A stretch of 11,157 bases of DNA from JBKDZR01 sp047971485. GTDB lineage: Bacteria > Pseudomonadota > Alphaproteobacteria > Rhodobacterales > Rhodobacteraceae. Shown here in pieces: positions 1-6,877 of the stretch (positions within the stretch are counted from its first letter, which is position 1; each line of letters starts with the position of its first letter). The notes under the pieces are model-generated. The model saw only the letters and a program-made list of their open reading frames with translations, was not told where the DNA came from and made no database searches. The stretch is taken from NCBI GenBank assembly GCA_047971485.1, contig JBKDZR010000004.1, forward strand, positions 1 to 11,157, given 5' to 3'. A program made the translations under genes and the position numbers.

Positions 1-1466
1 GCCTCGGCCGTGTCGCTGATCAGGACCTTGCCCGCATGCATCAGCGAAATCCGATCACAAAGCGCGGCTTCGTTCATGAAATGGGTCGAGACAAAGATCG
101 TGACCCCGTCCTTGCGCGACAGATCCCCCAGAATGCGCCAGAAATCATCGCGCGCCAGCGGATCGACGCCCGAGGTGGGTTCATCCAGGGTCAGCATCTC
201 GGGGCCGTGGATCATCGCCACCGCCAACGACAGGCGCTGACGGATGCCCAACGGCAGGGCCTCGGGCAACTGACCCGCCACATCGGCCAGATCGAACCGG
301 TCGATCATCTCAGCCACCCGGGCCGGGATCGCATCCGGGGGCATGTCGAAAAGACGGGCGTGCAGGTCCAGATTCTGCCGCACAGTCAGTTCGGAATACA
401 GCGAAAAGGCCTGTGACATGAAGCCAACGCGCCGGCGCACGGCCATGTCGCGCGGGTCGATTGGCGCGCCGAACAGCGCTGCACTGCCCTGGGTAGGGGT
501 CAGCAGGCCGGTCAGCATCTTCATCGTCGTGGTCTTGCCACAGCCGTTCGATCCCAGAAAGCCGAAGATCTCACCCTTGCGGATGCGAAAGCTGACATCA
601 TCGACGGCGGTGAAATCGCCAAACCGCATGGTCAGATTCTGGGCCGCGATGGCCACCTCGGCGCCCCCTTCGGGGCGCGGCGGGATGGTGACCGGATCAA
701 GATCACGGCCCTCCGTATCAGGCAGCAGCGCGATGAACGCCCGGTCCAGATCCGCCGTGCCGGTCCGGTCCAGAAGATCGGCCGGGCTGCCCGTGGCCAG
801 CACCCGGCCACCGTCCATCGCCACCAGCCAGTCAAAGCGCGCCGCCTCTTCCATATAGGCGGTGGCGGTGATCACGCTCATTCCCGGGCGGTCGACACGG
901 ATGCGATCAATCAGGTCCCAGAACTGGCGGCGCGACAACGGATCGACACCGGTGGTCGGCTCATCCAGGATCAACAGGTCGGGATCATGGATCAGCGCAC
1001 AGCACAGGCCCAGCTTTTGCTTCATGCCGCCAGACAACTTGGCGGCGGGGCGGTCGCGAAACGGGCTCAGGCCTGTCGCGGCCAGCAACATGGCAATGCG
1101 CCGGGTGCATTCCTCGGCGTCATGGCCGAAAAGGCTGCCGAAGAATTCAAGGTTCTCGGCCACCGACAATGTCGGATACAGGTTCTTGCCCAGCCCCTGC
1201 GGCATATAGGCCACCTGCGGGCAGATGCGGCCACGATGCCCGGCCTCTGCGATGTCGCCACCCAGAACCTCGATACGCCCCTGCTGGATCACCCGCGCCC
1301 CGGCCAACAGCGACAGAAGGCTGGACTTGCCCACACCATCGGGCCCGATCAGCCCAACCATGCAGCCCGCCGGAATATCCAGCGTCACATCCGCCAGCGC
1401 CACCGTCTGCCGATAGCGCAGCCCGACCCCTGAAACCCGGGCAATCTGGCCCGGCACGCCGCTCAT
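1..1466 (-). CDS. rbbA: RbbA/YhiH-family double-ATPase ABC protein, N-terminal 488 residues (cut by left edge)
   Basis: Translating the minus strand from 1466 gives an open frame of 488 residues that runs off the left edge. It contains two ABC ATPase domains. Domain 1 (about residues 8-250) has Walker A GPDGVGKS (41-48), signature LSGGMKQ (144-150) and Walker B LLILDEP (164-170). Domain 2 (about 271-488) has Walker A GSNGCGKT (305-312), Walker B LTLDEP (425-430) and an H-loop His at 462. The sequence agrees closely, as I remember it, with E. coli RbbA (YhiH), for example IPAGCMVGLIGPDGVGKSSL near residue 31. E. coli RbbA is about 911 residues, so the C-terminal ABC-2-type membrane half is missing here because of the window edge. 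E. coli RbbA was reported as a ribosome-associated ATPase, but the membrane half and the YhiI partner suggest export; the substrate is unknown. The ATG at 1464-1466 overlaps the upstream stop as ATGA (1463-1466), so translation is probably coupled. Domain 1 lacks the H-loop His and domain 2 has a degenerate signature (see findings). Confidence 0.9.
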   Translation of the reverse strand, partial: MSGVPGQIARVSGVGLRYRQTVALADVTLDIPAGCMVGLIGPDGVGKSSLLSLLAGARVIQQGRIEVLGGDIAEAGHRGRICPQVAYMPQGLGKNLYPTLSVAENLEFFGSLFGHDAEECTRRIAMLLAATGLSPFRDRPAAKLSGGMKQKLGLCCALIHDPDLLILDEPTTGVDPLSRRQFWDLIDRIRVDRPGMSVITATAYMEEAARFDWLVAMDGGRVLATGSPADLLDRTGTADLDRAFIALLPDTEGRDLDPVTIPPRPEGGAEVAIAAQNLTMRFGDFTAVDDVSFRIRKGEIFGFLGSNGCGKTTTMKMLTGLLTPTQGSAALFGAPIDPRDMAVRRRVGFMSQAFSLYSELTVRQNLDLHARLFDMPPDAIPARVAEMIDRFDLADVAGQLPEALPLGIRQRLSLAVAMIHGPEMLTLDEPTSGVDPLARDDFWRILGDLSRKDGVTIFVSTHFMNEAALCDRISLMHAGKVLISDTAE

Positions 1467-2533
1467 GGCACCAGATTGGACAGGCTGTCGGGCCATGGGG
1501 TGTCCGGGTCGATCCGCAGATAGGCCATGCCAGGCAGACCGGTTTTCACATAATCTCTGTATTTGCGCAAAAGGTCCGGGTCGATCCGGGCGCGCACACG
1601 GAACATCAGCTTCTCGCGTTCATCCGCCGTTTCAACCGTCTTGGGGGTAAACTGTGCCACATCCGCGACATAGGACACCCGCGCCGGCACGACATAATCG
1701 CGCGCCGCATCCATGACCAACCGCACCTCAGAGCCGACCTCGACCCGCCCCGCCTGCGAGGTGGGCAGGAAAAACGTCATATAGACGTCCTCCAGATCGA
1801 CAAGGTTCAGGATCCGCCCGCCCGGCGCGACGATCTCGCCCTCCTGGGCGATGCGATACTGAACCCGCCCGTCGCGGGGCGATGTCAGGCTGGCATCATT
1901 GATCAGCACATCCACCGCTTCGATCGCCGCCAGGGCGGCATCCACGGCCGCCTCGGCATCGACGATCTGGGCGCGGGCGGAACTGATCCCGGCCTCGGCA
2001 GCGGCCAGGCTGGCCTGGGCCAGCGCCAACCCGGCCTGGGTCTGGCGCCCCACCGCGCGGGCATCATCAAGCACCTGCTGGGACACGACGTTGCCCCGGG
2101 CCAGTTCCTCGTTCCGGGCCAGCCGGGCAGCGGCAACATCGGCGGCGGCACGGGCCTGTTCGACCTCGGCATCGGCGGCCCGCTGCTGGGCCTCGGCCTG
2201 CAACGCAAGGCTTTGGGCGGTCTCCACGCCGATCCGGGCCCGGCGCAACTGGGCCTCGGCCTGGCGTTTCTGGGCGCTCAGTTGCAGCACATCCATCTGC
2301 ACCAGCACATCGCCCTGGCGCACGACCTGTCCCTCTTCGGCGCGGATCTCGGCGATACGGCCAGCGGACAGGGCGGCGATATCAATCTCGGTCGCCTCGA
2401 TCCGGCCATTGCCGGCGGCAATTCCGGCAGGCAGTGTTTCGGCCGTGCTGTTCTGCCAGGCCAGCCATCCTACAACGACCAGAACGCCCACCGCCACGGC
2501 CCATCCCAGCCGGGCCTTTATCCCGTCACGCAT
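1463..2533 (-). CDS. yhiI: HlyD-family membrane fusion protein, YhiI-like (periplasmic adaptor of an ABC exporter)
   Basis: This 356-residue protein resembles E. coli YhiI, the adaptor encoded just before rbbA. It has a short cytoplasmic N-terminus and a membrane anchor at about residues 10-26. The first half of a lipoyl/barrel-sandwich domain follows (about 42-85, with NGRIEATEIDIAALSAGRI). A long Ala/Gln/Glu-rich coiled-coil hairpin spans about 86-210. The second lipoyl half is at about 214-245 (TSPRDGRVQYRIAQEGEIVAPGG), and a beta-barrel domain at about 246-340 (DVYMTFFLPTSQAG, QFTPKTVETADEREKLMFRV). It should connect an inner-membrane ABC unit, here the RbbA-like protein, to the outer membrane or periplasm. 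The start at 2533 is preferred because GGAGAAAGG lies just upstream with suitable spacing. An alternative ATG at 2554 would overlap the phaC stop as ATGA (2551-2554) and add seven residues, but its SD is weak. Its own stop overlaps the rbbA start by 4 nt. The transported substrate cannot be read from the sequence. Confidence 0.88.
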   Translation of the reverse strand: MRDGIKARLGWAVAVGVLVVVGWLAWQNSTAETLPAGIAAGNGRIEATEIDIAALSAGRIAEIRAEEGQVVRQGDVLVQMDVLQLSAQKRQAEAQLRRARIGVETAQSLALQAEAQQRAADAEVEQARAAADVAAARLARNEELARGNVVSQQVLDDARAVGRQTQAGLALAQASLAAAEAGISSARAQIVDAEAAVDAALAAIEAVDVLINDASLTSPRDGRVQYRIAQEGEIVAPGGRILNLVDLEDVYMTFFLPTSQAGRVEVGSEVRLVMDAARDYVVPARVSYVADVAQFTPKTVETADEREKLMFRVRARIDPDLLRKYRDYVKTGLPGMAYLRIDPDTPWPDSLSNLVP

Positions 2534-2550
2534 CCCCACACCTTTCTCCG

Positions 2551-4377
2551 TCATCTCTGCAGCACATAGTGACCCGGCGCCTCGCACAGCACCGGCAGCC
2601 CCTTGCCCGGGGCCCCCATCGTCGGCGGCGCGCACCGGTCACCGCTGCCCTGGGCCACCAACCAGTCGCCCCAGGCCGGCCACCAGGACCCGGCCTGGGG
2701 GTCGTGTCCCGCCTGCCAATCCGCCGCCATGGGCAGATCCTCCCCCAGCCGGTGGGTCCCGATGCGGTAATGGCGCCGCGGATGCCCCGGTTCACTGACG
2801 ATCCCGGCATTGTGCCCCCCCGAGGTCAGAACGAAGGTCACCTCGGTATCCGTCACCTGGTGGATCTTGTAGACCGATGTCCAGGGCGCCACATGGTCCC
2901 GCTCCGTCCCCACGGCAAAAATCGGCGCACGCAGGTTCTGTAACACGACCGGACGCCCCTCGACCACGAAACGGCCGGTGGACAATTCGTTGTCCAGATA
3001 CAGCCGCTGCAGATATTCCGCATGCATCCGATAGGGCATGCGTGTGCTGTCGGCATTCCACGCCATCAGATCAATCATCGGCGTGCGCTCCCCCATCAGA
3101 TATTCATGGGTCAGCCGCGACCAGATCAGATCGTTCGAGTTCAACAACTGGAACGCCCCCGACATCTGATCGGCGGACAGGTAGCCCCGGTTCCACATCA
3201 TGCTTTGCAGGAAGTGCAACTGGCTGGAATCGATGAACAGCGCCAACTCACCCGGTTCGGTGAAATCGACCTGCGCGGCCAGCAGCGATACACTGGCCAG
3301 CCGGGCATCCCGCGCTTGCGCCATCGCCGCAGCCGTAATCGACAAGAGCGTGCCCCCCAGGCAATAGCCCGTCGCATGAACCCGCTGATCCGGCACAATC
3401 GCCGAAATCGCATCCAGCCCCGCCATGATCCCCAGCCGACGGTAATCGTCCATGGCCAGATCACGATCCCCGGCATCGGGATTGCGCCAGGAAATGGCAA
3501 AAACCGTGTGCCCCTGGGACACCAGCCAGCGGATCAGCGAATTTTCCGGCGACAGATCAAGAATATAGTACTTCATGATCCAAGCCGGCACGATCAGCAC
3601 AGGTTCCGGGTGCACCGTGTCGGTGGTCGGGCTGTACTGGATCAGCTCGATCCGGTGGTTGCGATAGATGACCTGACCCGGCGTGACCGCCACTTCGTGC
3701 CCCGGGCGAAAAGCCTCGGCCCCGACCGGGGGCTGACCGGTAGCCCGGCGTGTGACATCCTGCACCCAGTTCATCCAGCCCAGAACGGCATTCATCCCCC
3801 CCGTCGCCAGCGTCCGGCTGAGGATCTCGGGATTGGTGAAAGGCGTATTTGACGGGGCGAACATGTCCAGCAACTGCCGCGCCGCGAAGGACACCACATC
3901 GGTATGATGCTGCGTAACACCCGGCACCTCGTGGGTCGCGTTGTGCCACAGTTGCTGCTGCATCAAAAAGCCTTGGGCCAGCCAGGAAAACGGCGGTTTT
4001 TCCCAGCCCTCATGGGCGAAACGGCGGTCGCCCGGCAGCGGCTCAATCGCCGGCGGCGCCGAGGCATCGAAGGTCGAGGCCCACAGATGCGCCATCATAC
4101 GCGCCCCCTTGCGCGCCGCTTTGTTGGCCAGTTCCATCCGCTTGCCGGGCGCGGCAGCCAAATGCAGCCCCCAATCCGACATGGCCAGCGTCGCCGCCGC
4201 CGGCGAAAACCCGCCCGTGGCCTGACCGATCATCGCCTCGGACATGCGGTCCAGCGCGGCGAAGGCCTCTTGCCCCAGGGGTTCCTCGGCGGCCACGTGC
4301 TGCGGCGGGGTCACCGGCACGGGCACGCGCGGCGACCCGGATATCCCGGCTCGGAGTTTCGTCTTGGTCTTGGACAT
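2551..4377 (-). CDS. phaC: Class I-type poly(3-hydroxyalkanoate) synthase
   Basis: PHA synthase polymerises (R)-3-hydroxyacyl-CoA into polyester storage granules in the cytoplasm, releasing CoA. With the start at 4377 the protein has 608 residues, similar to class I synthases (about 590-600). The N-terminal PhaC domain covers about residues 60-235 and the alpha/beta hydrolase core about 240-540. Conserved blocks include TPGQVIYRNHRIELIQYSPT, VPAWIMKYYILDLSPENSLI and NSNDLIWS. The lipase-like box GYCLGG carries the nucleophile Cys339; Asp494 (TERDHVAPW) and His522 (SGGHNAGIV) complete the triad. The C-terminal PGSWWP-type motif is present as AGSWWPAW. The start at 4377 is preferred because CAGGTG lies just upstream and the usual family length is reached. 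An upstream ATG at 4491 would add 38 residues with no recognisable domain, running across a hairpin. No phasin, depolymerase or phaR is next to it in the window; instead yhiI and rbbA follow directly, suggesting one transcript. It may be a second, divergent PhaC of this genome (inference). Confidence 0.92.
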   Translation of the reverse strand: MSKTKTKLRAGISGSPRVPVPVTPPQHVAAEEPLGQEAFAALDRMSEAMIGQATGGFSPAAATLAMSDWGLHLAAAPGKRMELANKAARKGARMMAHLWASTFDASAPPAIEPLPGDRRFAHEGWEKPPFSWLAQGFLMQQQLWHNATHEVPGVTQHHTDVVSFAARQLLDMFAPSNTPFTNPEILSRTLATGGMNAVLGWMNWVQDVTRRATGQPPVGAEAFRPGHEVAVTPGQVIYRNHRIELIQYSPTTDTVHPEPVLIVPAWIMKYYILDLSPENSLIRWLVSQGHTVFAISWRNPDAGDRDLAMDDYRRLGIMAGLDAISAIVPDQRVHATGYCLGGTLLSITAAAMAQARDARLASVSLLAAQVDFTEPGELALFIDSSQLHFLQSMMWNRGYLSADQMSGAFQLLNSNDLIWSRLTHEYLMGERTPMIDLMAWNADSTRMPYRMHAEYLQRLYLDNELSTGRFVVEGRPVVLQNLRAPIFAVGTERDHVAPWTSVYKIHQVTDTEVTFVLTSGGHNAGIVSEPGHPRRHYRIGTHRLGEDLPMAADWQAGHDPQAGSWWPAWGDWLVAQGSGDRCAPPTMGAPGKGLPVLCEAPGHYVLQR

Positions 4378-4477
4378 CACACCTGTCACCTGCTCGTTGC
4401 GCCATCCGCCCAGTCTGGGCAATGCTGCGACCACCGCATTGACATGGCTCAAACAGACCAAACCCGGCCGCGGCCGT

Positions 4478-4511
4478 GGCGGTTGCGCCAAGCGTCATTT
4501 GGCGAACCGCC
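4478..4511. other. Bulged inverted repeat (hairpin) upstream of phaC
   Basis: The arms are GGCGGTTGCGCCAA (4478-4491) and TTGGCGAACCGCC (4499-4511). They pair over 13 bp with one bulged base and a 7-nt loop (4492-4498). The hairpin lies between tRNA-Lys and phaC, about 100 nt before the phaC start. Neither strand has a T-run next to it, so it is not a standard intrinsic terminator. It could be a 3'-end processing structure, an attenuating leader element or an operator. A 12-bp perfect palindrome CGGCCGCGGCCG (4465-4476) lies almost beside it on the phaC side. Confidence 0.55.
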
Positions 4512-4570
4512 CGGCAGGTTCGTCAAATCTGACACCAACCGCAAGCAGATACAGGATAATTCATGATCAG

Positions 4571-4646
4571 TGGTGAGCCGTGCAGGATTCGAACCTGCGA
4601 CCCACTGATTAAAAGTCAGTTGCTCTACCAACTGAGCTAACGGCCC
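4571..4646 (-). tRNA. tRNA-Lys (anticodon UUU), CCA encoded
   Basis: The minus strand reads GGGCCGTTAGCTCAGTTGGT at the 5' end, and the whole 76 nt folds as a cloverleaf. The acceptor stem is GGGCCGT/ACGGCTC with one G-U pair, the discriminator base is A, and CCA is encoded at 4571-4573. The anticodon stem is ACTGA/TCAGT with loop CTTTTAA, so the anticodon is UUU (4611-4613), decoding Lys AAA/AAG. The T arm is GCAGG TTCGAAT CCTGC. It is transcribed toward phaC, whose start lies about 190 nt downstream. Confidence 0.97.
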
Positions 4647-4658
4647 ACGCAGGACGCC

Positions 4659-4687
4659 CGTCTAAACAGACAGTTCGGGGCGGTCAA
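4659..4687 (-). promoter_or_regulatory. Predicted sigma-70 promoter of tRNA-Lys
   Basis: On the minus strand the -35 box is TTGACC (4682-4687), followed by a 17-nt spacer and a -10-like TAGACG (4659-4664). Transcription would begin near 4652, a few nucleotides before the mature tRNA 5' end at 4646. The -35 is near consensus and the -10 is weak, as is common in GC-rich alphaproteobacteria. Confidence 0.5.
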
Positions 4688-4738
4688 GGCCCCCCTTGCG
4701 TTTTTTCGACGGTGCTGGATTTTGCCGTGCCCCCGCCT

Positions 4739-4744
4739 TATATG
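4739..4744 (+). promoter_or_regulatory. Possible -10 box giving a leaderless dapF transcript
   Basis: TATATG (4739-4744) matches four of six -10 positions. It ends six bases before the dapF ATG at 4751, so the transcript would start at or very near the start codon. No purine-rich SD precedes this ATG, which is consistent with leaderless translation. The -35 side (around TGGATT, 4716-4721) is weak, so the call is tentative. Confidence 0.25.
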
Positions 4745-4750
4745 CCCGCC

Positions 4751-5587
4751 ATGTCTCAGAACGTCCCGGACACCCGCCTGCCCTTCGTGAAGATGCACGG
4801 CCTTGGAAATGACTTCGTGATCATCGACTCACGTGGACGGGCGCCGTGTGTCTCGCCGGAACTGGCCCGTACACTGGGAGATCGGCACCGGGGCGTGGGC
4901 TTTGATCAACTGGCCGAACTGCACGGTACGCCCGATGCCTTGTCGCTGGACTTCTGGAATGCCGATGGAACGCGGTCCGGTGCCTGCGGGAACGCGACAC
5001 GCTGTGTGGCGGCCCTGGTTCTGGACGAAACCGGGACCGATTCGGTGGTTCTGAAAACCGAGCGCGGCCCCCTGATCGCGCAAACCGCCGGAAAGGGGCT
5101 GATTCGCGTCAATATGGGGCAGCCCCAGCTGGACTGGCAGGACATCCCCCTGGCCAAGGCCGCCGATCTGGATGCCCTGCCCCTGGCCGGCGCCCCCTCG
5201 GCCGTGGGCATGGGCAACCCGCATTGCATCTTCTTCGTCGAGGATCTCGACGCGATCATTCTGGACAGCGACGGCCCCAAGGTGGAACATGACCCGCTGT
5301 TTCCCGCCCGCACCAATGTCGAGTTCGTTCAGGTGATCGGCCCAGACCGGCTGCGTACCCGGGTCTGGGAACGCGGAACCGGGATGACCCAGGCCTGCGG
5401 CTCGGGCGCCTGCGCCGTGGCCGTGGCCGCCCAGCGCCGGGGGCTGGCCAGCCGACAGTCCGAGATTATCCTGGATGGCGGATCGCTGTTCATCGACTGG
5501 CGCGCCGACGGGGTCTGGATGACCGGCCCAACAGCGCGGGTCTTTGATGGCCTGCTGGATCCCGGCTTGGCCGAGGTCCCGGCATGA
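4751..5587 (+). CDS. dapF: Diaminopimelate epimerase
   Basis: DapF interconverts LL- and meso-2,6-diaminopimelate in the cytoplasm, the step before lysine and the meso-DAP of peptidoglycan. It is a PLP-independent enzyme with two active-site cysteines. From the ATG at 4751 the protein has 278 residues (E. coli about 274). Visible motifs are FVKMHGLGNDFVIID near the N-terminus, the first catalytic Cys79 in RSGACGNATR, GMGNPHC (153-159), and the second catalytic Cys216 in TQACGSGACAVAVAA. Two related beta-barrel-like halves fit the family. In-frame starts at 4742 (ATG) and 4712 (GTG) would extend the protein but add nothing conserved; none has a clear SD. Its stop overlaps the mtaB start as ATGA (5584-5587), so the two genes are very likely translated from one message. 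Confidence 0.96.
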   Translation: MSQNVPDTRLPFVKMHGLGNDFVIIDSRGRAPCVSPELARTLGDRHRGVGFDQLAELHGTPDALSLDFWNADGTRSGACGNATRCVAALVLDETGTDSVVLKTERGPLIAQTAGKGLIRVNMGQPQLDWQDIPLAKAADLDALPLAGAPSAVGMGNPHCIFFVEDLDAIILDSDGPKVEHDPLFPARTNVEFVQVIGPDRLRTRVWERGTGMTQACGSGACAVAVAAQRRGLASRQSEIILDGGSLFIDWRADGVWMTGPTARVFDGLLDPGLAEVPA

Positions 5588-6840
5588 CCACCCGACCACC
5601 GGTCTTTGCAACCCAGGGGTGCCGTCTGAACGCCTATGAAACCGAGGCGATGAAAGCCCTGGCCCGCGAGGCAGGGCTGGGCGATGCGGTGATCGTCAAC
5701 ACCTGCGCCGTCACCGCCGAGGCCGTGCGCAAGGCCCGCCAGGACATCCGCCGCCTGCGCCGCGAAAACCCCGGCGCACATGTCATCGTCACGGGCTGCG
5801 CAGCCCAGACCGATCCGGACAGCTTTGCCGCCATGCCCGAGGTCGATCGCGTCATCGGCAATTCCGAGAAGATGCAGGCCGGCACCTGGATGGCCCTGGC
5901 CGGGGGCACCAGCGACGCAGCAGTGATGGTCGACGACATCATGTCGGTACGCGAAACCGCCGGCCATCTGATCGACGGCTTCGGCACCCGGTCACGCGCC
6001 TATGTGCAAATCCAGAACGGCTGCGACCATCGCTGCACCTTCTGCATCATCCCCTATGGGCGCGGCAATTCCCGGTCCGTTCCTGCGGGCGTGGTGGTGG
6101 ATCAAATCCGGCGGCTGGTGGATCGCGGGTATAATGAGGTCGTTCTGACCGGGGTCGATCTGACCAGCTGGGGCGGCGATCTGCCCGGCCAGCCCCCGTT
6201 GGGCAATCTGGTCCGCCGGATCCTGAAACTGGTACCCGATCTGCCGCGTCTGCGCCTGTCCTCGATCGATTCGATCGAGGCCGATCCCGACCTGATGGAA
6301 GCCATCGCCAGCGAATCACGGCTGATGCCGCATCTGCATCTGTCGCTACAGGCCGGCGATGACCTGATTCTCAAACGGATGAAGCGGCGGCATTTGCGCG
6401 ACGACGCCATCGCTTTTTGCCAGGAGGCACGGCGCCTGCGCCCAGACATGACGTTTGGCGCCGATATCATCGCCGGGTTTCCGACAGAAACCGAGGCTAT
6501 GTTCGCCAATTCCCTGCAACTTGTCGAGGATTGCGGCCTGACCTGGCTGCATGTCTTTCCCTATTCGCCGCGGCCCGGCACACCGGCGGCCCGGATGCCT
6601 CAGGTCAATGGCCGCGCGATCAAAGCACGCGCCGCCCTTCTCCGCGCTGCCGGGGATGCTGCCGTCACCCGTCATCTGACCGCGCAGATCGGCCGCACAC
6701 ATCGGATTTTGATGGAAAGCCCGACGATGGGCCGAACCGAGCAATTCGCCGAGGTCCGATTCGCGCAACCCCAAACCGAGGGCCAGATCGTGACAGCCCG
6801 GATTTCAGCCGCGTCCGGGGATCACCTGACAGTCGCCTGA
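5584..6840 (+). CDS. mtaB: tRNA t6A37 C2-methylthiotransferase (radical SAM)
   Basis: MtaB converts N6-threonylcarbamoyladenosine at position 37 of tRNAs to the 2-methylthio form (ms2t6A), using two [4Fe-4S] clusters and S-adenosylmethionine. The protein has 418 residues with the three parts of the methylthiotransferase family. The N-terminal MTTase domain carries cluster ligands Cys13 (TQGCRLNAYE), Cys41 (NTCAVT) and Cys72 (TGCAAQ). The radical SAM domain carries C147-x3-C151-x2-C154 (NGCDHRCTFCIIPYGRG). The C-terminal TRAM-like part, after about residue 350, is short. TQGCRLNxYE and the radical SAM region favour MtaB over MiaB or RimO. It follows dapF with a 4-nt ATGA overlap. Its substrate class includes ANN-decoding tRNAs such as the tRNA-Lys(UUU) encoded about 1 kb away; that proximity may be chance. 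Confidence 0.93.
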   Translation: MTTRPPVFATQGCRLNAYETEAMKALAREAGLGDAVIVNTCAVTAEAVRKARQDIRRLRRENPGAHVIVTGCAAQTDPDSFAAMPEVDRVIGNSEKMQAGTWMALAGGTSDAAVMVDDIMSVRETAGHLIDGFGTRSRAYVQIQNGCDHRCTFCIIPYGRGNSRSVPAGVVVDQIRRLVDRGYNEVVLTGVDLTSWGGDLPGQPPLGNLVRRILKLVPDLPRLRLSSIDSIEADPDLMEAIASESRLMPHLHLSLQAGDDLILKRMKRRHLRDDAIAFCQEARRLRPDMTFGADIIAGFPTETEAMFANSLQLVEDCGLTWLHVFPYSPRPGTPAARMPQVNGRAIKARAALLRAAGDAAVTRHLTAQIGRTHRILMESPTMGRTEQFAEVRFAQPQTEGQIVTARISAASGDHLTVA

Positions 6841-6877
6841 CCCGGGCACACCCACCGACCGGGCCGAAAAACGCGGC

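Noticed and set aside
1169..2569. Plus-strand open frame (466 codons) opposite yhiI and rbbA
   Set aside because: Low-complexity Pro/Arg/His/Gly translation with no motif. The opposite strand carries the clear HlyD and ABC proteins.
3022..3852. Plus-strand open frame (276 codons) opposite phaC
   Set aside because: It is a shadow of phaC, whose catalytic core lies on the other strand here.
4677..4706. GGGGC/GCCCC hairpin followed by TTTTTT on the plus strand, terminator-like
   Set aside because: No plus-strand gene lies upstream to terminate, the T-run is seven bases from the stem, and the left arm overlaps the predicted tRNA-Lys -35 region.
6841..6877. Possible bidirectional terminator between mtaB and the barrel gene (CCCGG/CCGGG)
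   Set aside because: The stem is only 5 bp with a 13-nt loop and has no proper T-run on either strand.
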